From Streptomyces sp. NRRL F-525 (GTDB lineage Bacteria; Actinomycetota; Actinomycetes; Streptomycetales; Streptomycetaceae), in NCBI RefSeq assembly GCF_000716605.1, contig NZ_JNXE01000013.1, positions 1 through 64,000 on the forward strand: 64,000 nucleotides of DNA, in the 5' to 3' direction. Under the pieces are notes generated by a model. The model saw only the letters and a list, made by a program, of their open reading frames with translations, searched no databases and was not told where the DNA came from. This document shows, in pieces, positions 8,552 through 15,863 of this stretch; the stretch's first letter is position 1; each line of letters begins with the position of its first letter. A program made the position numbers and the translations under genes.

Positions 8552-9071
8552 GGCGGGCTCCTTCGCGACGAGCAACGAAAGGCGCCAACGACGGTTGGAA
8601 CTGCCCGGAATGGGGACGTCCTGAGGTACGGATGTTTGGCACGTCCACAAAGCGGGGAGCACCGCACCGTCGCGGTGGCGAACTTCGCTACTGATACAGG
8701 CACTGACTTCGGAACAGACAGATCGGTCGGATCGAACACACCGGACAGATCAGGCAGATCAGGAAAAAGAAACGAAGTGCTCTTCCGCGACAGTGAAGAA
8801 GTGCGAGAGGCGGCGGCAGCCGGCTGGAGGCTAGAAGCAGAGCCAGAGCGACGACATCAGCGGCCGGAAGAGCGGGTGGTACTGCCAGGCCGACTTCGGT
8901 CCATTGCAGCCCCACCTCCTCCGGCCGGTCCCCCGTGGGGGAGTCTCAACGGCGTCGGGACTTGATCGCGACGCTTCTGCGTGCTGCCCCGAACGACCGG
9001 CCAAGACTATCAGCCGACTGAACTGTCAAGGCGCTGCTTTGCCCGGTACTGACGAGTTCTATGCTCACCGC
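8552..9071. other. 520-bp divergent intergenic region between corA and the SUFU-like gene
   Basis: On the minus strand, leading into corA, a strong ribosome site (complement of 8915-8922, GGAGGAGG) precedes a 15-codon ORF at 8904-8857. The same site could serve GTG 8915, opening a 75-codon frame to 8688 with two poly-Pro stretches and a Cys-rich hydrophobic end. A short perfect hairpin of five G-C pairs lies at about 8930-8943. Further downstream, GATCTG-type repeats occur at about 8715-8765. This could be a regulatory leader; no known riboswitch class was recognised. Confidence 0.4.
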
Positions 9072-9668
9072 ATGGTTGATGTTCTTGCTCTGGTAGAGGC
9101 ACGGTTGCGTACCGCGCTGGGCGAACCGGACGCCCGCGCCGCGGTCACCTTCCTCGGCACGGACCGCGTCGAGGTCCTGCGTTTCCCGGACGACAACCAG
9201 GACGGCACCGTCGTCCGCTACGCCACCCTCGGCATGTCCGCCCAGCCCATGAGTGACCCCACGGTGATGCTCGCCGACCCGGTCGCGGGCCCCCGCGCCG
9301 AGCTGGTCCTCTCCGTCCGCGGCGGCCTCGCCGACACCGACAAGGTGCTACGGCCCCTCGCCGTGCTGGCCGCGTCCCCGCAGGTCGAGGGCGTGATCGT
9401 GGCCCCCGGCGCATCCCTCGACGTGGGCGAACCGCTGTGGCCCGGCGCCCCGTTCACCTCGGTACTGGTCGCCGAGCCGGGCGGCCTGGTCGAGGACCTG
9501 GAACTCGACGAGCCCCTCGACCCGGTGCGCTTCCTGCCGCTGCTCCCCATGACCCCGAACGAGGCCGCCTGGAAACGCGTCCACGGCGCACAGGCCCTCC
9601 AGGAACGCTGGTTGACGAACGGGACGGACCTCCGGGATCCCTCCCGCAGGTCCGTCCCGCTCGACTGA
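9072..9668 (+). CDS. Suppressor-of-fused (SUFU) domain-like protein
   Basis: 198 residues from ATG 9072 (MVDVLALVEARLRTALGEP). Strand and helix order and the segment FLPLLPMTPNEAAWKRVHG, near the C-terminus, resemble bacterial SUFU-domain proteins, where a conserved 'PITxxE' type segment precedes a helix. Bacterial SUFU proteins are soluble and often act as immunity or adaptor proteins; the role here is unknown. No strong Shine-Dalgarno is visible, so translation may be weak or leaderless. It points towards the MFS gene, which is convergent. Confidence 0.65.
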   Translation: MVDVLALVEARLRTALGEPDARAAVTFLGTDRVEVLRFPDDNQDGTVVRYATLGMSAQPMSDPTVMLADPVAGPRAELVLSVRGGLADTDKVLRPLAVLAASPQVEGVIVAPGASLDVGEPLWPGAPFTSVLVAEPGGLVEDLELDEPLDPVRFLPLLPMTPNEAAWKRVHGAQALQERWLTNGTDLRDPSRRSVPLD

Positions 9669-9721
9669 CACCGGAGTGAGCAAGCTCACCCATGCGGTCA
9701 CCAACGTCGGCCGGTTATCGG

Positions 9722-10960
9722 CTAGTTGGCGAACACCGCGACACTGTCCTCCACCGCGTGCCTCGGCTCCAGCTCCTCGGCCTCGTGCGTGAGCGCGTTC
9801 CGTCGTACGAGGACCACCAGCGCGCCCAGCGCCGCGGTGACCGCCGCGACCACGAACGGGATGTGGATGTTGCTCCACCCCTCGATCTTCGGCGCGAAGA
9901 ACGGCGCGGCCGCCGCCGCGAACCAGCGGACGAAGTTGTAGCCCGCGCTCGCCACCGGGCGCGGCGCGTCCGACACACCCAGGGCCAGCTCGGTGTAGAC
10001 GGTGTTGTTCACGCCGATGAAGGCGCCGGACAGGATCGTGCAGACGATGGCGGTGGTGTGGCTGCCGTAGCCGAGGACGAGCACGTCGACGGCGAGCAGT
10101 ACGAGCGAACCGCCGAGCACCTTCAGGGAGCCGAACCGGGCCTGGAGGCGCGGGGCGACGAAGACCGAGAAGACCGCGAGCAGGACGCCCCAGGCGAAGA
10201 ACACGGCACCGGACTTGTACGGGGTCATGTTCAGCACGAACGGGGTGAAGGCCAGCACGGTGAAGAACGTGTAGTTGTAGAAGAACGACGACACGGCTGC
10301 GGAGGCCAGGCCGCCGTGGCCGAGCGCCTTCAGCGGGTCGAGCAGTGACGTCTTCTGGGTCGGCTTCGGCTGTTCCTTCAGGAACACCGTGATGCAGAGG
10401 AAGCCGATCGCCATCAGGAACGCGGTGCCGAAGAAGGGGTAGCGCCAGCTCTGGTTGCCCAGCAGGGCGCCGAGGAGCGGGCCGCAGGCCATGCCCAGGC
10501 CGAGGGCGGACTCGTAGAGCAGGATCGCGGCGGCGCTGCCGCCGGCCGCCGCGCCGACGATGACGGCGAGGGCGGTCGAGACGAAGAGCGCGTTGCCGAG
10601 GCCCCAGCCGGCCCGGAAGCCGACGAGTTCGCCGACCGAGCCCGAGGTGCCGGCGAGACCGGCGAAGACCACGACGAGGGCGAGGCCGAGCAGCAGGGTC
10701 TTCTTGCCGCCGATGCGGCTGGAGACGAAGCCGGTCACCAGCATCGCGATGGCGGTGATCAGGAAGTACGAGGTGAAGAGCAGGGACACCTGGCTCGCCG
10801 TGGCGTCCAGGCCCTTGGCGATCGACGGCAGGATCGGGTCGACGAGTCCGATGCCCATGAAGGCGACGACCGAGGCGCCCGCGGTGGCCCAGACCGCCTT
10901 GGGCTGCCGAAGGATGCTGCCCGAGCCGGTGTCGGCTCCCTTGTCGAAGGGGTCGTCCAT
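9722..10960 (-). CDS. MFS efflux transporter, 12 transmembrane helices
   Basis: 412 residues from ATG 10960 (GGGAGG 4 nt upstream). After a short cytosolic N-terminus (MDDPFDKGADTG) there are about 12 hydrophobic spans. The helix 2-3 loop carries the MFS-typical FVSSRIGGKKTLLLG (relative of the GxxxD/RxGRR motif), and helix 5 has GMACGPLLGALLG. This points to a proton-driven drug or metabolite exporter of the DHA1 type; the substrate cannot be read from sequence. A promoter with an iron-box-like element lies immediately upstream, so iron-responsive control, as for siderophore exporters, is possible (inference). Confidence 0.9.
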   Translation of the reverse strand: MDDPFDKGADTGSGSILRQPKAVWATAGASVVAFMGIGLVDPILPSIAKGLDATASQVSLLFTSYFLITAIAMLVTGFVSSRIGGKKTLLLGLALVVVFAGLAGTSGSVGELVGFRAGWGLGNALFVSTALAVIVGAAAGGSAAAILLYESALGLGMACGPLLGALLGNQSWRYPFFGTAFLMAIGFLCITVFLKEQPKPTQKTSLLDPLKALGHGGLASAAVSSFFYNYTFFTVLAFTPFVLNMTPYKSGAVFFAWGVLLAVFSVFVAPRLQARFGSLKVLGGSLVLLAVDVLVLGYGSHTTAIVCTILSGAFIGVNNTVYTELALGVSDAPRPVASAGYNFVRWFAAAAAPFFAPKIEGWSNIHIPFVVAAVTAALGALVVLVRRNALTHEAEELEPRHAVEDSVAVFAN

Positions 10961-10989
10961 GCTTCCTCCCAAGTAGTTGGTATATGCAC

Positions 10990-11019
10990 ATAGTAAGTTA
11001 GGCAAGGTAATGAATGCAA
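10990..11019 (-). promoter_or_regulatory. Promoter of the MFS gene overlapping an iron-box-like element
   Basis: On the minus strand, TTGCAT (11019-11014) and TACTAT (10995-10990) are separated by 18 bases. The 19 bases 10992-11010 match about 12 of 19 positions of the DmdR/IdeR iron box as I remember it. A near-perfect dyad, TATnTGCAnATA, lies just downstream at 10981-10992. The predicted mRNA leader is only about 20 nt. Confidence 0.45.
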
Positions 11020-11130
11020 GTTACATCTAGTTCGAGGTCGGCTTCCGTCCGGTTTCGCTCCGTGAGTGGTCCCGGCCGGACGGGTGATCGTCCTTGACGT
11101 GCGCGGGTGAGGGTAGGACCGTGGGGCCCT

Positions 11131-11772
11131 ATGAGGGGCGAACCCAGTTGCCCGAAGTGTGGTGGCCGGGTCAGGGCTCCCGGACTCTTCGCCGATTCCT
11201 GGCAGTGCGATGTGCACGGGACGGTGCATCCGTTGCAGCCCGTGATCCCGCCCAGCGTCGAGGCGCTCAGTGTCGTGGTGCATCGGACGAAGGTGCCGGT
11301 GTGGATGCCGTGGCCGTTGCCGGTGGGGTGGCTGTTCACTGGCGTGGCCTGTGCCGGGGATGACCGTAGTGGGGGGCGGGCTACGGCTGTTGCGTGTTCC
11401 GGGCCGGGGCCGCTTGGGGGGATCGGGGAGTTGATCCTTGTTGCCGAGGAGCTGGGGGTTGGGCTCGGGGCGCGGTATGCGGGGATCGATGGGCCGGATC
11501 CTGGGCCTTACATGAACGTTGAGAAGCCTCCTCAGGCGAAGTTGCTTGCGGCTGGGCGGCCTACTCCGTTGTGGCATGTTTCTACGGCGCCGGATGATCG
11601 GGCCGTTTTCGCGGGGGAGGCGTTGGGGTTGTGGCTGTGGGCCGTTGTCTGGCCTGAGCAGTCGGGGTTGTTGATGTATGACGAGCTTGTGCTGACCGAT
11701 TTGCGGGATGCCGGTGCCGAGGTTGATTTGGTGCCCTGTGGGGCGTTGTCGCCGCGGTTGCTTGAGCCGTAG
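11131..11772 (+). CDS. DUF6758-like conserved protein with N-terminal zinc-ribbon motif
   Basis: 213 residues if started at ATG 11131 (MRGEPSCPKCGG); the GTG at 11107 is an alternative. The N-terminus has Cys-x2-Cys (CPKC) and a later Cys/His pair (QCDVHG), consistent with a small zinc ribbon. The body is Gly/Pro-rich and highly conserved in streptomycetes from memory (VPVWMPWPLPVGWLFTGV); the family number is recalled and should be checked. Function unknown. Codon use here and in the next gene is richer in T at third positions than in most of the window. Confidence 0.75.
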   Translation: MRGEPSCPKCGGRVRAPGLFADSWQCDVHGTVHPLQPVIPPSVEALSVVVHRTKVPVWMPWPLPVGWLFTGVACAGDDRSGGRATAVACSGPGPLGGIGELILVAEELGVGLGARYAGIDGPDPGPYMNVEKPPQAKLLAAGRPTPLWHVSTAPDDRAVFAGEALGLWLWAVVWPEQSGLLMYDELVLTDLRDAGAEVDLVPCGALSPRLLEP

Positions 11773-11820
11773 CGCCTAGGGGGCGGTGGGTTCGGTTTGT
11801 GGGGCGGGTGCGGGCTCGTT

Positions 11821-11850
11821 GTGGCTGGTCGCGCAGTTCCCCGCGCCCCT
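11821..11850. repeat. Dispersed intergenic repeat, copy C
   Basis: Thirty bases identical to 2807-2836 in the same orientation, between two genes both on the + strand. The paired left arm of copy A is missing, so here it would not fold as the same long hairpin. Confidence 0.75.
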
Positions 11851-11944
11851 TAGGGGGTCCGCCTCAGCGCGTTCGAAGGGGCCCCTGGGATGCCGTTACC
11901 CTTGAGTGGTCCCCTTCTTTACTGTTGCCGTTTGGAGTCCGCGC

Positions 11945-12802
11945 GTGCGTATCGATCTGCACACCCACTCCACGGCCTCGGACGGTACGGATACGCCCGC
12001 TGAGCTGGTGCGGAATGCTGGTGCCGCTGGGCTGGACGTTGTCGCGCTGACCGATCACGACACCAGTCGTGGGTATGCGGAGGCGATCGACGCGTTGCCC
12101 TCGGGGCTCACGCTCGTCACCGGGGCTGAGATGTCCTGTCGGATCGACGGGGTGTCCATGCACATGTTGGCCTACCTGTTCGACCCGGAGGAGCCGGCTC
12201 TGCTCGCTGAGCGGGAGTTGGTTCGGGACGATCGGGTGCCTCGGGCTCGGGCCATGGTGGGGCGGCTTCAGGAACTGGGGGTGCCGGTCACCTGGGAGCA
12301 GGTTGCCCGGATTGCCGGGGAAGGGTCCGTCGGGCGGCCTCATGTCGCCACCGCGCTCGTCGAGTTGGGCGTTGTGCCCACGGTGAATGACGCGTTCACC
12401 GGGGAGTGGCTGGCTGATGGGGGGCGCGCTCATGTGGCCAAGCATGAGACCGATCCCTTTGAAGCCATTCGGCTGGTGAAGGCCGCGGGAGGCGTGACCG
12501 TGTTCGCGCATCCTGGTGCCAGTAAGCGTGGGCACACCGTGCCTGAGGCTGCCATCGCCGAGATGGCTGCCGCCGGGCTCGACGGGATCGAGGTCGAGCA
12601 CATGGATCACGATGCCGAGACTCGCGTGCGGTTGCGGGGGCTTGCCAAGGAGCTCGGGCTGCTGGCGACCGGGTCCAGTGACTATCACGGGAGCCGGAAG
12701 AGCGTGCAGCTCGGGGAGTACACGACCGATCCCGAGGTGTACGGCGAGATCACGCGGCGCGCCACCGGGGCGTTCCCGGTGCCGGGGGCCGGGGGAGTCT
12801 GA
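11945..12802 (+). CDS. PHP-domain phosphoesterase (nucleoside 3',5'-bisphosphate phosphatase / RNase AM type)
   Basis: 285 residues from GTG 11945, with GGAG 7 nt upstream; the frame upstream is open but unsupported. PHP metal-site motifs are all present: RIDLHTHSTASDG at the N-terminus, ALTDHDT, the invariant Glu in GAEMSC, VFAHPGA and the closing GSSDYHG. A middle insertion (about residues 90-190) is as in the E. coli YciV/TrpH group. These enzymes use a trinuclear metal centre to dephosphorylate pAp or degrade short 5'-phosphorylated RNA. It sits 60 bases upstream of marC on the same strand, perhaps one transcript ending at the hairpin after marC. Confidence 0.9.
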   Translation: MRIDLHTHSTASDGTDTPAELVRNAGAAGLDVVALTDHDTSRGYAEAIDALPSGLTLVTGAEMSCRIDGVSMHMLAYLFDPEEPALLAERELVRDDRVPRARAMVGRLQELGVPVTWEQVARIAGEGSVGRPHVATALVELGVVPTVNDAFTGEWLADGGRAHVAKHETDPFEAIRLVKAAGGVTVFAHPGASKRGHTVPEAAIAEMAAAGLDGIEVEHMDHDAETRVRLRGLAKELGLLATGSSDYHGSRKSVQLGEYTTDPEVYGEITRRATGAFPVPGAGGV

Positions 12803-12861
12803 CTCCCGCCTCCGTCCGTTCGTCTCCGCTCACTCTCACCTGCAAGGCTCGTGGCTCACCC

Positions 12862-13467
12862 ATGTTCGACGTCGCCGTCTTCGGCTCCCTCTTCCTGACC
12901 CTTTTTGTCATCATGGATCCCCCTGGGATCACCCCGATCTTCCTCGCGCTGACCGCCGGACGACCGTCCAAGGTGCAGAAGCGCATGGCGTTCCAGGCCG
13001 TGTGTGTCGCGGGCGGTGTCATCACCGTGTTCGGGCTGCTCGGGCATCAGATCCTCGACTATCTGCACGTCTCCGTGCCCGCGCTGATGATCGCGGGCGG
13101 GCTGCTGCTCCTGCTCATCGCGCTCGATCTGCTCACCGGCAAGACCGACGAGCCCAAGCAGACCAAGGACGTCAATGTCGCCCTCGTGCCGCTGGGCATG
13201 CCGTTGCTTGCCGGGCCCGGCGCCATCGTGTCCGTCATCCTCGCCGTGCAGAAGGCCGACAGTGTGGCCACGCAGGTGTCGGTGTGGACGGCGATCCTCG
13301 CCATCCATGTCGTGCTGTGGCTGGTGATGCGGTACTCGCTGCTGATCATCCGGGTCATCAAGGACGGTGGGGTGGTGCTGGTGACGCGGCTCGCCGGGAT
13401 GATGCTGTCCGCCATCGCCGTGCAGCAGATCATCAACGGGATCACCCAGGTCGTTCGCGCGAGTTGA
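12862..13467 (+). CDS. MarC-family integral membrane protein
   Basis: 201 residues with six hydrophobic segments. Family landmarks include the N-terminal LFVIMDPPGITPIFLALT, ALMIAGGLLLLLIALDLL and PLGMPLLAGPGAIVSVIL, and the C-terminal LTRLAGMMLSAIAVQQIINGI. The name comes from the E. coli mar locus, but the transported substrate is not known. Length and topology are normal for the family. It is followed 22 bases later by a strong terminator hairpin. Confidence 0.93.
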   Translation: MFDVAVFGSLFLTLFVIMDPPGITPIFLALTAGRPSKVQKRMAFQAVCVAGGVITVFGLLGHQILDYLHVSVPALMIAGGLLLLLIALDLLTGKTDEPKQTKDVNVALVPLGMPLLAGPGAIVSVILAVQKADSVATQVSVWTAILAIHVVLWLVMRYSLLIIRVIKDGGVVLVTRLAGMMLSAIAVQQIINGITQVVRAS

Positions 13468-13489
13468 GCGCCGTAGGCCCGGTATACGC

Positions 13490-13527
13490 AGAACCCCCGC
13501 ACGGCGTCGGTGCCGTACGGGGGTTCT
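13490..13527. terminator. Intrinsic terminator hairpin after marC
   Basis: AGAACCCCCG at 13490-13499 pairs with CGGGGGTTCT at 13518-13527, with an inner CACGGC/GTGCCG extension around a 4-nt loop. No long T-run follows, as is common in Streptomyces. It lies between convergent genes. Confidence 0.8.
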
Positions 13528-13607
13528 GAAGTGTGGTTGCGATCCGCGTAAGGGTCGCGGGTAAGGGTCGTGGTCGTTACGTCGTCGGTGTTACGCGGCC
13601 TCGAGTG

Positions 13608-13760
13608 TTACGAGGCCTTGGTCTCGGCGGGGCGGATCCACAGGCGCTGTCCAATGGCGGCGGCCTGTTGCACGATCCGATTGACGGAGGCGGCGTCCAC
13701 GACGGTGCTGTCCACGGTGGTGCCGTCGACCTCGTCAAGACGCATGATTTCGAAGCGCAT
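13608..13760 (-). CDS. Conserved small protein, 50 aa, unknown function
   Basis: Starts MRFEIMRLDEVDG at ATG 13760, preceded by GGGAG about 5-6 nt upstream and a second AGGAGG further up. It ends RPAETKAS-TAA at 13608. The codon bias is streptomycete. The peptide is acidic at the N-terminus, has a Val/Ala-rich middle (TTVDSTVVDAASVNRIV) and a helical QQAAAIGQRLWIR end; no Cys, no signal peptide and no membrane span. I recall near-identical peptides in other streptomycetes but no function. It is divergent from the NYN gene and isolated by the terminator of marC. A RiPP precursor is possible but unsupported, since no maturation enzymes are adjacent. Confidence 0.72.
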   Translation of the reverse strand: MRFEIMRLDEVDGTTVDSTVVDAASVNRIVQQAAAIGQRLWIRPAETKAS

Positions 13761-13947
13761 TGGCTTCTCCCTTCGTCTGGTCATCCTCCTGAGGAGAACT
13801 ACTTGGTTACGTATGTAGTCAACGGGATGCGTGTTACAAACATTCCCTACGCTAAGGAAATTTTTCGAACGCCTAATTACTGACCGGTAAGAGATCGACG
13901 CGAGACTGACCGGGACCGGTTGTGTTCGCAGCGTGACCGCCGGGACA
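13761..13947. promoter_or_regulatory. AT-rich divergent promoter region with an inverted repeat
   Basis: Between the 50-aa gene (minus) and the NYN gene (plus). Bases 13798-13802 (ACTAC) and 13815-13819 (GTAGT) form an inverted repeat around TACGTA, and TTGACT on the minus strand (13822-13817) overlaps it. Bases 13848-13880 are unusually A/T rich for this genome (GGAAATTTTTCG). Probable promoter and operator zone; the factor is unknown. Confidence 0.4.
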
Positions 13948-14850
13948 ATGGAAGCGATGAACGACGACCTCGCGGCCCTCAGCGCCCGCATCGACCGCAC
14001 GAACGAGCTGCTGCAGCGCATGCTCGCCGAAGTGGCGAAGACGCCCTCGACGCATGCGATCTTCGTCGACGCCGGGTATTTGTATGCAGCCGCGGGCCGC
14101 CTCGTCTCCGGGACCGAGGACCGACGCACCTTCGACCTCGACACCGAGGGCCTCATCGAGGCGCTCATCGACAAGGCCCGCACGATCTTCGCGGACAGCC
14201 GGCTGCTGCGGGTCTACTGGTACGACGGTGCTCGGCGGCGCATTCACACCGCCGAGCAGCAGGCCATCGCCGAACTCCCGGACGTGAAGGTGCGGTTGGG
14301 CAATCTCAACGCCAACAACCAGCAGAAGGGCGTCGATTCACTCATCCGCTCCGACCTGGAGTCCCTCGCCCGGCACCGCGCCATCAGCGACGCGGCCCTC
14401 ATCGGCGGCGACGAGGACCTGGTCTCGGCGGTCGAGGCGGCCCAAGGGTACGGCGCCCGCGTCCACTTGTGGGGCATCGAGGCGCCGGAGGGCCGTAACC
14501 AGGCGGAGCCGCTCCTCTGGGAGGTCGACAGTCAGCGCACCTTCGACCTCGACTTCTTCAAGCCGTACGTCTCCCGGCGCGCGTCCGCCGTCTACGAGGC
14601 CGCCGCCACCCGGCCCACCCGCGACGACGTCCGCTTCGTGGGCGCGCAGATCGCGGCGAAGTGGCTCGCGGCGCGGGGGAGGGAGGCGCTGGTGGAGCTG
14701 CTGCCCGGGCATCCGTATCTGCCGGGGTCCGTCGACCAGGATCTGCTGGTCGAGGCGGAGGGGCTGCTGCAGTACTCGCTGCGTGGACAGGCCGACCTGC
14801 GGCGGGCGTTGCGGGACGGGTTCTGGGAGCACCTGCAGACGCAGTACTGA
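13948..14850 (+). CDS. NYN/PIN-like domain protein, putative RNase
   Basis: About 300 residues. The exact start is uncertain: GTG 13933, ATG 13948 and ATG 13957 are in frame and none has a good ribosome site. A short helix (LAALSARIDRTNELLQRML) leads into a NYN fold with the acidic residues expected for metal binding: HAIFVDAGYLY, KGVDSLIRSDL and ALIGGDEDLVSAV. A C-terminal winged-helix-like region follows (TRDDVRFVGAQIAAKWLAARG). NYN proteins are structure-specific nucleases acting on RNA. Substrate unknown. Divergent from the 50-residue peptide gene; convergent with the hydrolase gene 4 bases away. Confidence 0.85.
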   Translation: MEAMNDDLAALSARIDRTNELLQRMLAEVAKTPSTHAIFVDAGYLYAAAGRLVSGTEDRRTFDLDTEGLIEALIDKARTIFADSRLLRVYWYDGARRRIHTAEQQAIAELPDVKVRLGNLNANNQQKGVDSLIRSDLESLARHRAISDAALIGGDEDLVSAVEAAQGYGARVHLWGIEAPEGRNQAEPLLWEVDSQRTFDLDFFKPYVSRRASAVYEAAATRPTRDDVRFVGAQIAAKWLAARGREALVELLPGHPYLPGSVDQDLLVEAEGLLQYSLRGQADLRRALRDGFWEHLQTQY

Positions 14851-14854
14851 TCCC

Positions 14855-15733
14855 TCAGGGGGCGGTCGCGTCCCAGAAGTCGGCGATCGCCTTGGCCGTC
14901 GCGGCCGGCTGGTCCGTGTTCGGTGAGTGCTCGGCCCGCGCGATGACCGTCCGCCGCGCCTTCAGTCGTACGGCCATGTCGTCCAGGAGCGGCACCGGCC
15001 AGGTGTCGTCGCGCGAGCCCGACAGGACGTGGACGGGGAGCGGGACCGCGGCCAGTTCGGCCACCCGGTCCGGCTCCACGCACAACTGGCGTCCCGCTGC
15101 GAGGAGTTGGGCCGGCTTGGTGCCCAGCCAGCGGCGGCGCAGGTCGGCCCGGTCGTCGAGACCCTCGTCCAGCCCACCGCCGGTCTCGGTCTCCTCCGGT
15201 GCCTCCATCGCCTGGATCGCGTCCCACACCTCGGCCATCGACATCACCGCGAGCGCGTCCCGCAACAGCTTCACGCGCTGCTGCTGGGAGGCCGAGATCT
15301 CCGCCGGCCCCGATGCCATCAGCGTCAGCGACACGAATGGTGTGGGGTCCAGCAGTACGGCCGCTCGCGCCACCTGCCCGCCGAAGGAGTGCCCGAGCAG
15401 ATGCACCGGCGCGCCCACGGTCTCTGCCAGCGCGAGCACGTCCCGCGCCAACTCGTCCTGGGCGTAAGGGGATTCGTCCTCGACCGGGCCGTCCGACTCG
15501 TACTGGCCCCGCCCGTCCACGGCCACGGTCCGGTACCCGCGCGCCCCGAACGCCTCGTGCAGGGGGTTGAAGTCCTCCTTGCTCCCGGTGAACCCCGGCA
15601 GCAACAGCGCGACCCCCTTCGCCTCGACACCGTCGCCCACGGGCGAGTCCACGACGGCGAACTCACCGCGCGGGGTCCGCAGCTGGTACGCGCGAGCGCC
15701 GGGGGGCGGGGTGAAGGAGGGCGGCTTGCTCAT
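14855..15733 (-). CDS. Alpha/beta-hydrolase fold protein
   Basis: 292 residues. The nucleophile elbow is GHSFGG (in VHLLGHSFGGQVARAAV), the oxyanion region LLLPGFTGSKEDF, the acid probably in SGSRDDTWP and the catalytic His in ARAEHSPNTDQPA. No signal peptide, so cytosolic. Substrate not predictable; the closest general types are esterases, peroxidase-like hydrolases and lysophospholipase-like hydrolases. It starts 70 bases downstream of the helicase terminator hairpin, so it needs its own promoter. Confidence 0.88.
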   Translation of the reverse strand: MSKPPSFTPPPGARAYQLRTPRGEFAVVDSPVGDGVEAKGVALLLPGFTGSKEDFNPLHEAFGARGYRTVAVDGRGQYESDGPVEDESPYAQDELARDVLALAETVGAPVHLLGHSFGGQVARAAVLLDPTPFVSLTLMASGPAEISASQQQRVKLLRDALAVMSMAEVWDAIQAMEAPEETETGGGLDEGLDDRADLRRRWLGTKPAQLLAAGRQLCVEPDRVAELAAVPLPVHVLSGSRDDTWPVPLLDDMAVRLKARRTVIARAEHSPNTDQPAATAKAIADFWDATAP

Positions 15734-15805
15734 GGGTCGAGGTTAACCGGCGAGGCTGAGCGGGATGGGGACGGGAGGGTGTAACCAGGGTTAACGGGCT
15801 GGTGG

Positions 15806-15852
15806 AACGCCGATGGCCCGGCCCACGTGAAGTGGACCGGGCCATCGGCGTT
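15806..15852 (-). terminator. Terminator of the DEAD-box helicase gene
   Basis: Sixteen bases at 15806-15821 pair perfectly with 15837-15852, with a 15-nt loop that itself contains a short stem. It starts 11 bases past the helicase stop on the minus strand. Confidence 0.85.
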
Positions 15853-15863
15853 ACTGAGTTCGG

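Noticed and set aside
8688..8915. 75-codon minus-strand frame upstream of corA as a normal gene
   Set aside because: Codon bias is poor and the end is an odd Cys-rich hydrophobic run; kept only as a possible leader ORF.
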